Assembly (NCBI GenBank): GCA_023423675.1
Contig: JAFAFD010000071.1
Location: 1 to 13,045 of the forward strand
DNA from: Pseudomonadota bacterium
GTDB lineage: Bacteria; Pseudomonadota; Gammaproteobacteria; Xanthomonadales; Xanthomonadaceae
Direction: 5' to 3'
DNA length: 13,045 nt
Below the pieces are notes generated by a model, which was not told where the DNA came from, did no database searches, and was given only the letters and a program-made list of their open reading frames with translations. A program made the translations under genes and the position numbers. Below, piece after piece: positions 1-5,356 of this stretch; position 1 is the first letter of the stretch, and each line of letters opens with the position of its first letter.

Positions 1-317
1 CGCAGGTATTCCGGCAGCACGTGCTCGGGGAAGTCGGGCTGCTTCTGGTCCAGGTTGACCGCGGTGATGCTGAAGTTGACCGGTGCCTTCTTCTGCAGCT
101 GCAGCAGCACGTCCAGCATGGTGTAGCTGTCCTTGCCGCCGGACAGGCAGACCATGACCTTGTCGCCGTCCTCGATCATGCCGAAGTCGGCGATCGCCTT
201 GCCGACGTGGTGGCGCAGGCGCTTGGCCAGCTTGTCGGTCTCGCGCTTGCGCTTGAGGGCGACAGGCTGCGGTTCCGCAAGCGGGAGGCTGGCGAGGGGG
301 AGGTCGATGGCGTGCAT
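1..317 (-). CDS. ttcA: tRNA 2-thiocytidine biosynthesis protein TtcA (5' part, cut by window edge)
   Basis: TtcA is a cytoplasmic Fe-S enzyme that thiolates cytidine 32 of certain tRNAs, activating the base with ATP. The window holds the first 105 codons; the rest lies beyond position 1. Reading the minus strand from the ATG at 317 gives an N-terminus with the PP-loop motif [11 protein letters not shown] at about residues 59-69, where ATP is bound, followed by [26 protein letters not shown] sequence at about 84-105, which is characteristic of TtcA and separates it from TilS and other PP-loop enzymes. The CxxC cluster residues expected further on are outside the window. The start is the only in-frame ATG ahead of the conserved region. 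It has no clear Shine-Dalgarno, and a TAAACT box lies 9 nt before it. The gene is divergent from the DUF465 gene across 58 bp. Identification is firm; completeness cannot be judged. Confidence 0.93.
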   Translation of the reverse strand, partial: MHAIDLPLASLPLAEPQPVALKRKRETDKLAKRLRHHVGKAIADFGMIEDGDKVMVCLSGGKDSYTMLDVLLQLQKKAPVNFSITAVNLDQKQPDFPEHVLPEYL

Positions 318-326
318 GAGCCGCGT

Positions 327-332
327 AGTTTA
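327..332 (-). promoter_or_regulatory. candidate -10 box for ttcA
   Basis: Minus-strand TAAACT matches the loose TANNNT form of the -10 element and lies 9 nt upstream of the ttcA ATG. A start site 6-8 nt downstream would leave a leader of only a few nucleotides. No convincing -35 element is visible, so this is a weak call. Confidence 0.3.
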
Positions 333-363
333 CCTGTCGTCGCCGATGCTGCCGTCGTCGCGC

Positions 364-369
364 TATGCT
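364..369 (+). promoter_or_regulatory. candidate -10 box, possibly leaderless start of the DUF465 gene
   Basis: TATGCT (4 of 6 matches to TATAAT, TANNNT pattern) ends 6 nt before the ATG at 376, so transcription would begin at or next to the start codon. No Shine-Dalgarno is present in the spacer. The arrangement matches that at tdk (12391-12403). No good -35 hexamer is seen. Confidence 0.35.
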
Positions 370-375
370 CGGGCC

Positions 376-594
376 ATGAGCCATCCCCTGGATCCGGTCG
401 AACATTCCCGGCTGTCGCGGCGGGTGGTGGTGCTGCGCGAGGAACATCGCGACCTGGACACCGTGATCGGCCGGCTGCAGGCGGACCTGCAGGCCGACGA
501 GCTGGTGCTGAAGCGGCTGAAGAAGCGCAAGTTGCAGCTGAAGGACCAGATCGCCTGGATCGAGAACGCGCTGATTCCGGATGAGCCTGCCTAG
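376..594 (+). CDS. DUF465/YdcH-family small coiled-coil protein
   Basis: This 72-residue, highly charged, almost entirely alpha-helical protein matches the DUF465 (YdcH) family in length and pattern: an N-terminal segment RLSRRVVVLREEHRDLDTVI at residues 12-31 and the family-typical block LVLKRLKKRKLQLKDQIAWIE at about 43-63. Heptad-like spacing of leucines and charged residues suggests an antiparallel coiled coil. The molecular function of the family is not established. The ATG at 376 is chosen because everything upstream in this frame lacks family similarity and overlaps the divergent ttcA start region. It has no Shine-Dalgarno but follows a -10-like box by 6 nt. The stop is 29 bp from the convergent end of cfa. 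Family membership is confident; the role is unknown. Confidence 0.85.
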   Translation: MSHPLDPVEHSRLSRRVVVLREEHRDLDTVIGRLQADLQADELVLKRLKKRKLQLKDQIAWIENALIPDEPA

Positions 595-623
595 CGCGGC
601 TAACGCCGGACTCCCTCCATGGT

Positions 624-1790
624 TCAGTGCGGCCGCCGCCAGCCGCCCGGCACGCCGTCCTTCGACAACACCCATTGCCACAGCTGCAGCTCGCGGGCGC
701 GGAACGCGCCGGCGCAGGACAGCAGGTAGTAGCGCCACTTGCGCCGGAAGGTCTCGCCCAGGCGCTCGGCGAAGCGCGGCCAGGCGGCCTCGAAATTGGC
801 ATGCCAGGCCATCAGGGTGGGGTCGTAGTCGGCACCGAAGTTGTGCACGTCCTCGGCCACGAACAGCCCGTCCAGCGCATCGCCGATCTGCCCGATCGAC
901 GGCAGGTCGCCGTTGGGGAAGATGTGGCGGTCGATCCAGCGGTCCGGCACCGACTTGCGCCGGTTCTTGCCGATGGTGTGCAGCAGGACCAGGCCGTCGT
1001 CCTTCAGGCAGCGATGCGCGGCTTCCATGAACTGGCGATGGTTGCGCCGGCCGACGTGCTCGAACATGCCGATGCTGACGATGCGGTCCACCGCGCCGCC
1101 GATGCCCTGGGCATCGAGTGCGCGGTAGTCCTGCAGGTGGAACTCCAGCGGCAGGCCGGCGTACCGGTGCTGGGCGTAGTCGGCCTGCTCGCGCGAAACG
1201 GTCACGCCGATACAGCGCACCCCGTGCTGTTGCGCGGCGTAGCCCATGAAGCCGCCCCAGCCGCAGCCGATGTCCAGCACACGCATGCCGGGTTGCAGGC
1301 CCAGCTTGCGGCAGGCCAGCGCCAGCTTGGCCTCCTGCGCCTGCGCCAGGTCGCTGGCGCCGTCCTGCCACCAGGCGCAGGAATAGACCATGCGTGGGTC
1401 CAGCATCGCCGCGTAGAACGCGTTGCCGAGGTCGTAATGGGCGGTGCCGACCTGCCAGGCGCGGCGGCGGTTCTGGCGGTTGAACAGCCGCGCCTGCAGC
1501 GCGCGCCAGGCCAGCTGGGCCGGTTCCACCTCGCGGTCCAGGTGCGCGCGCAGCAGGCGGGCGAAGAACATGTCCAGCCGGTCGCAGTCCCAGGCGCCGG
1601 CCATGTAGGCCTCGCCCAGGCCCAGGTTGCCCTGCGCCAGCGCGCGGTCCAGCGCGGCGGGGTCATGCAGCTGCATGTCCCAGGGGCGGTCACCTCCGAT
1701 GCAGATGTCGGCGCGACCCAGCAGGCCGGCGACCCATTGGCGCGGGGCGGTATCCAGCGGCGGCGTGTCGGCGCGGGCGGAGGTCGCCAT
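624..1790 (-). CDS. cfa: cyclopropane-fatty-acyl-phospholipid synthase
   Basis: This 388-residue SAM-dependent enzyme, close to the usual 380-400, adds a methylene group to the cis double bonds of unsaturated acyl chains in membrane phospholipids, typically as cells enter stationary phase or meet acid or solvent stress. Visible features are an N-terminal substrate-recruitment domain, HYDLGNAFY at 118-126, YSCAWW at 136-141 whose Cys138 aligns with the catalytic-region cysteine of E. coli Cfa, the SAM-binding glycine loop VLDIGCGWGG at 171-180, Glu244 in MFEHVG, His271 in LLHTIG, and the FPNG motif at 291-294. The C-terminal RYYLLSCAGAFRAR block is also typical. A GAGGA Shine-Dalgarno sits about 9 nt before the ATG. 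The gene is transcribed alone, converging on the DUF465 gene and divergent from the three-gene membrane cluster. Confidence 0.95.
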   Translation of the reverse strand: MATSARADTPPLDTAPRQWVAGLLGRADICIGGDRPWDMQLHDPAALDRALAQGNLGLGEAYMAGAWDCDRLDMFFARLLRAHLDREVEPAQLAWRALQARLFNRQNRRRAWQVGTAHYDLGNAFYAAMLDPRMVYSCAWWQDGASDLAQAQEAKLALACRKLGLQPGMRVLDIGCGWGGFMGYAAQQHGVRCIGVTVSREQADYAQHRYAGLPLEFHLQDYRALDAQGIGGAVDRIVSIGMFEHVGRRNHRQFMEAAHRCLKDDGLVLLHTIGKNRRKSVPDRWIDRHIFPNGDLPSIGQIGDALDGLFVAEDVHNFGADYDPTLMAWHANFEAAWPRFAERLGETFRRKWRYYLLSCAGAFRARELQLWQWVLSKDGVPGGWRRPH

Positions 1791-2006
1791 GGCGGCAGGT
1801 CCTCGCGGTGGCTCGCCGCCAGCATCCCCCTGACGGTGTTAACCGAGGGTTGCCTGCCGTGCCTCGAGGCCAGCAGTCGCATCACGCCGTGTAAACATCA
1901 TCGGCAAGGCGCTCCGGCACGATAGCGGCTGGACGCGAGCATGGATCAGGGATGACGACGGCGACTCGGACACGCGCGCGCAGGGTTGCGCCACTCCCGC
2001 ATCGCG
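1791..2006. other. divergent intergenic region between cfa and the membrane-protein trio
   Basis: This 216-bp gap must hold the promoters of cfa (minus) and of the trio (plus). I see no near-consensus sigma70 promoter in it. A perfect 10-bp palindrome (GCCTCGAGGC, 1861-1870) and a relatively AT-rich patch around 1890-1902 are the only notable elements. cfa promoters in other bacteria are often stationary-phase controlled, which would fit a non-consensus sequence, but that is inference. Confidence 0.4.
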
Positions 2007-2675
2007 ATGACGCGGGCTGACATGGCGTCGGCACCGGAGGCACCGCGCGAACAGCCGCGGCTCACCGACCGCCAGCAATGGCTGGCCATCCTGCGCACCC
2101 GCTGGGGCCGCGCCGCTGCGGTGCTGGCCTTGGTGGTCGCGGTGGTGGTGGTGGCCGGTGGCGGCCTGCGCCGTGCGACCAGCCTGCCGGGCGTGGAATA
2201 CCCCGTGGCCAAGGCTGGCCAGCGCATCACCACCGGCGCCTTCGCCATCACCCCGCAGCGCGCCTGGCTGGCCGAGACCGTGCCCGGTGGCTATCCGAAG
2301 GCGGGCAAGCGCTACCTGGTGCTGCGTGTCACCGCCGAGAACCTGACCCAGGAAGGCTTCGCCGCCTCCAGCCTGCTGGTGCAGGACGTGGTCTGGCTAC
2401 CGGATGGGCGCGCCAACGAGCGCAAGGGCGAGCCGCTGCATCGCGCCGATGACCACAGCCTGGCGGTTGAGCTGCAGCCCGGCTTACCGGTGCTGCTGGA
2501 CATGGTCTGGGAGCTGGAGGCCGGCACGCCAGTGCAACAGCCGATGCGCTGGGGCGTGTACGCACGCGACTACGTGGAGCGTGCCTACCTGCAGGGCGAT
2601 TCCGGCTGGCGCCAGGGCCAACCGCATTCGAAGATCGAACTGCAGCCGGGGCCGCCGCCGGCGGAGGCGGGATGA
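2007..2675 (+). CDS. membrane-anchored extracytoplasmic protein, DUF4352-like domain (unknown function)
   Basis: First gene of a three-gene cluster; I do not recognise a characterised family. The protein (222 residues from this ATG) has a short cytoplasmic N-terminus, one strongly hydrophobic segment at about residues 36-53 (A/V/L/G run ending GGGLRR), then a beta-rich domain presumably outside the membrane. The segments GQRITTGAFAITPQRAWLA and GKRYLVLRVTAENLTQEGF (about 71-118), followed by a region with DGRANERKG, resemble the layout of DUF4352-type immunoglobulin-like folds: a regulated-onset strand, then long-chain variants of 'kyvvv.vtv.N'. The resemblance is by eye only. The start is uncertain: TTG at 1986, ATG at 2007 and ATG at 2022 are all in frame and none has a good Shine-Dalgarno. 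The stop overlaps the next start (ATGA at 2672-2675), so the two are translationally coupled. Confidence 0.72.
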   Translation: MTRADMASAPEAPREQPRLTDRQQWLAILRTRWGRAAAVLALVVAVVVVAGGGLRRATSLPGVEYPVAKAGQRITTGAFAITPQRAWLAETVPGGYPKAGKRYLVLRVTAENLTQEGFAASSLLVQDVVWLPDGRANERKGEPLHRADDHSLAVELQPGLPVLLDMVWELEAGTPVQQPMRWGVYARDYVERAYLQGDSGWRQGQPHSKIELQPGPPPAEAG

Positions 2676-3304
2676 GCACGCCGATGAAGATGTCACCCTC
2701 GTTGCGGCCGTTGCCGATCCATTGGGGCCTGCTGGTCGCCAGCGTGCTGGTGCTGGCGGCGATCTACTGGCTGCGTACCCACGAACCCAGTTTCGAGGAC
2801 AAGCTGGCGCCGATGGTGGTCAGCGGCGGCCTCGATGAGCGGGTGCAGGCGCGCAACTTCGCGGTGCGGGTGAAGAAGCTGAAGCTGGCGCGTGCCTACC
2901 TGGTCCCGGCCAAGGGCTACGGCGATCCGCCGGTGCAGGCACGCCCGGACGGTGTGTGGCTGTCGGTGCTGGGCGAGGTCACGCCGCTGCAGGAACCCGG
3001 CTTCGTCAGTGCCTGGCTGCGCGCCGCCGACGGCCGCACCTTCGTGGCCTCCAGCGGTGACCGGCCGCGCGTGCGCAGCCTCAACCTGGCCACCGTGCAA
3101 CTGGCGACCGGGCTGGCGGCCGGTGGCGCGTACTTCTTCGACATCCCCGAAGACGCCCTGCCGGGCGCGCGCCTGCAGTTCTTCTGGGGCCTGTCCAATC
3201 CCGGCGACATGGACCACCTGATCGAGATCGATCCGGGGCTGGATGCCGCCGCGGTCCGCCGGCTGCGTGACGAAGCCGTGCCCGAGCTCAATCTGGTGCC
3301 CTGA
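2672..3304 (+). CDS. membrane-anchored extracytoplasmic protein, second of trio (unknown function)
   Basis: This 210-residue protein has a basic N-terminus, one transmembrane segment at about residues 17-34 (HWGLLVASVLVLAAIYWL), and a 170-residue soluble part rich in alternating hydrophobic residues, consistent with beta strands: RNFAVRVKKLKLARAYL, GVWLSVLGEVTPLQ and ARLQFFWG. There are no cysteines and no recognisable catalytic motif. It shares with its neighbours the same size and anchor-plus-domain architecture and a similar strand pattern, so it is probably a diverged paralogue, although sequence identity by eye is low. The ATG overlaps the upstream stop and is preceded by GGAGG 4 nt away, which supports this start. 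The next gene begins 9 bp after its stop. Operon membership is clear; the function is not. Confidence 0.78.
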   Translation: MSTPMKMSPSLRPLPIHWGLLVASVLVLAAIYWLRTHEPSFEDKLAPMVVSGGLDERVQARNFAVRVKKLKLARAYLVPAKGYGDPPVQARPDGVWLSVLGEVTPLQEPGFVSAWLRAADGRTFVASSGDRPRVRSLNLATVQLATGLAAGGAYFFDIPEDALPGARLQFFWGLSNPGDMDHLIEIDPGLDAAAVRRLRDEAVPELNLVP

Positions 3305-3313
3305 GGACGCTGC

Positions 3314-3964
3314 ATGGACGAGACCACGACATCGATGGCGCAAGCGTCCGGCAGCGGAGACTGGTGGCGGCGCAACCGCCTGTGGCTGGTCGGTGCGGTG
3401 GTGCTGGGCGCGCTGGCGTTCTGGCTGCCGTATCGCGATGCGGTGCGCGAGTTCCGCGACAAGCGTGAGCCCAGCCATCCGCAGGACGTGGCCGCAGGGA
3501 CCTGGCAGGCGTACGAGGGCGCGCGCTGGCGGCTGGTCGGGGTGCGTCGGCAGGACGGCCTGGCCGAGACCTTCGCCGGCTATCCGCACGATGCGTCCTC
3601 GCTGGTGGTGGTGGCCTACGAGGTCATCCCGGACCCGGGTACCAGTGGCGACACGCTGGACCGCTGCCGTGGCCGCCTGAGCGACGCCAGCGGCCGAGTC
3701 TGGCAGGCCGATGGGATGCCGCGCGCCAGCCTGTCCGGTCCGCTGCGCAAGCTGGGTACGTCCTGCGGGTCGCGCGCGGCGGGCGGGCTGGACCGGGAAC
3801 AGGCGCAGCCGGGGCAGGCGTTCCGCTTCTACCACCTGTACCAGGTGCCCAGCAGCGTGCAGACCGAATCCCTGCGTGGCGAGATCACTTTCCCGCCGAT
3901 GACCACCACGCCACCCGGCCGCTATCTGCGCTTCGCCCTGGACCGGGCCGGCGCGGGCGACTGA
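3314..3964 (+). CDS. membrane-anchored extracytoplasmic protein, third of trio (unknown function)
   Basis: This 216-residue protein has a cytoplasmic N-terminus of about 22 residues ending WWRRNR, a transmembrane segment at about residues 23-39 (LWLVGAVVLGALAFWLP), then an extracytoplasmic domain with beta-like stretches (ARWRLVGVRRQ at 70-80, SSLVVVAYEVIPD at 95-107, FRFYHLYQVPSSV at 170-182, ESLRGEITFP at 185-194). It has exactly two cysteines, Cys118 and Cys151, both in the predicted exported part, so a structural disulfide is plausible. GAGGA lies 6 nt before the ATG, which supports the start. Its TGA (3962-3964) directly abuts the stop codon of the convergent 425-residue membrane protein gene. 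No similarity to a characterised protein is recognised; a role in an envelope complex with its neighbours is inference from context. Confidence 0.78.
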   Translation: MDETTTSMAQASGSGDWWRRNRLWLVGAVVLGALAFWLPYRDAVREFRDKREPSHPQDVAAGTWQAYEGARWRLVGVRRQDGLAETFAGYPHDASSLVVVAYEVIPDPGTSGDTLDRCRGRLSDASGRVWQADGMPRASLSGPLRKLGTSCGSRAAGGLDREQAQPGQAFRFYHLYQVPSSVQTESLRGEITFPPMTTTPPGRYLRFALDRAGAGD

Positions 3965-5242
3965 CTAGGCGGCATCTCCCGGCAATGCCTGCGGCAGCCG
4001 CGCCACCGCGCGGTCGAAGGTGGCCGCCAGCAGGACGATGCGCAGCAACTCGGTGAGCAGCGCCGGCCGTAGCGACAGCGGCCCGTTGACCAGCACCAGC
4101 AGCGGCTGGGCGATGACCTGCCATTCCTGCCATTCGCGCGCGCCCATGGCGCGGGTGGCCCAGCGCCAGGCCCACGCGTCCACCGCCGCCAGCAACTGCC
4201 AGCCCAGGCACAGGGTCAGCAATGCCGGCAGGCCGGCCCGCAGCACCAACCGCAGGCTGTTGACCACAGGCACGCCCTTGCTGGTCCAGCCCTTGCTGGC
4301 CTTGGCTGCCATCTTGCGCCAGGCCACGTGCATGCCCTGGAAGCGGCTGGCCAGCGTGTCCGCCTGCGCATCGGCATCGCCCATCCGATGCCGCCGGCGC
4401 AGGTCCAGGCCATAGATGATCGCGGTGATCGCCAGCCACACCAGCGGCAGCACCATTGCCCCGGCCAGCGTGCTGACCACGTTCAAGCCTGGCGTCACAA
4501 CCTGCTTCAGCGGTGCCAGCGAGACCACGCCGACGAACGGGTTCTGCCACCAGTCGGCCACCGCCACGTAGACCGCGCGGGAGTGCCACCACTCGCGGTA
4601 CTGGCCCATCCATCCGGCGATCGCGGTCACCCCCACGAACACCCAGTAGGCCTCGCACAGGGTGGCCACCACCGCCCAGCTGCCGCGGCCAGTGGCGGCG
4701 GCGCGTTTCTTGGCGAACGCACGCACCGCCCAGGCGATCGCCAGCGCGATCCAGATGCCCTTCACCTTGAGGATCGCGGTCAGGCTTTCGCGGTTCTCGA
4801 ACGACACCCCGGTCAGGTAGCTGAGGATGAAGTCGCGCTTGACCGCATCCAGCAGGCCCCAGCTGGCGTAGTAGGCGAAGAACGGCAGCAACGCCACCGC
4901 CAGCGCGTTCAACCAGGGATGCTGCGAATAGGTGTCGGGCGTGTGCCGGCCACCGACCTGGGTGGGCAGCGACGGCCGCAGCACCAGGAACATCGCGATC
5001 ACCCCGGTCAGCTGGGTGACGATCAGTCCGGCGACTGCGGCATAGGCCAGCAGTAGCGAGGTTTCCGCCAGCACCAGCGACGCGTCCTGCAGCAGGTCGT
5101 AGGCCACGCGCTGGGCGAAGAACAGGCACAGCAGGGCCGGCCAGTGGCGCAGCAGCAGGCGTCCTGCCAAGCGCGGCACGTCCCACCATGCCGCCAGGTC
5201 CGCCGCTTCCGTGCGGGGCGCGCCCGCCGCCGTTGCTGGCAT
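3965..5242 (-). CDS. multipass inner-membrane protein of unknown function
   Basis: This 425-residue, strongly hydrophobic protein has roughly eight to ten predicted transmembrane segments, near residues 33-52, 57-88 (one or two), 110-132, 162-176, 189-212, 235-246, 250-279, 333-356 and 378-408. A longer hydrophilic loop at about 280-330 is rich in Arg and Lys (LRRRHRMGDADAQAD) and is therefore probably cytoplasmic. Many tryptophans cluster in the loops (AWWDV, REWWH, ADWWQN, WEWQ-type). I see no transporter signature, ATPase motif or catalytic dyad that names a family. The ATG at 5242 has AAGGA about 8 nt upstream. The gene lies 114 bp downstream of plsB on the same strand and could be read through from it. 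It ends exactly against the trio of single-pass proteins, which makes a shared membrane complex a reasonable but unproven idea. Confidence 0.78.
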   Translation of the reverse strand: MPATAAGAPRTEAADLAAWWDVPRLAGRLLLRHWPALLCLFFAQRVAYDLLQDASLVLAETSLLLAYAAVAGLIVTQLTGVIAMFLVLRPSLPTQVGGRHTPDTYSQHPWLNALAVALLPFFAYYASWGLLDAVKRDFILSYLTGVSFENRESLTAILKVKGIWIALAIAWAVRAFAKKRAAATGRGSWAVVATLCEAYWVFVGVTAIAGWMGQYREWWHSRAVYVAVADWWQNPFVGVVSLAPLKQVVTPGLNVVSTLAGAMVLPLVWLAITAIIYGLDLRRRHRMGDADAQADTLASRFQGMHVAWRKMAAKASKGWTSKGVPVVNSLRLVLRAGLPALLTLCLGWQLLAAVDAWAWRWATRAMGAREWQEWQVIAQPLLVLVNGPLSLRPALLTELLRIVLLAATFDRAVARLPQALPGDAA

Positions 5243-5356
5243 CTCACGTCCTTGTGTGCGGATCCTGGCGCAAGCGTACCGCCCGCATCGCCAGCTCGCG
5301 TAAGCGCGCCGTGATGACGCGCCCTGTGGTGGAACGGCGTGGGCTTGTGTGCCGGC

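Noticed and set aside
627..1925. 432-codon plus-strand frame opposite cfa
   Set aside because: Shadow of cfa; low-complexity translation and no start signal.
1952..2020. 22-codon Arg-rich open frame ending one base before the ATG at 2022
   Set aside because: It looks like a possible leader peptide, but its only Shine-Dalgarno-like bases touch the ATG and such short frames are common by chance here.
2693..3835. 380-codon minus-strand frame opposite the second and third trio genes
   Set aside because: The plus-strand genes have good Shine-Dalgarno sites, tight spacing and membrane anchors; the minus-strand translation has none of these.
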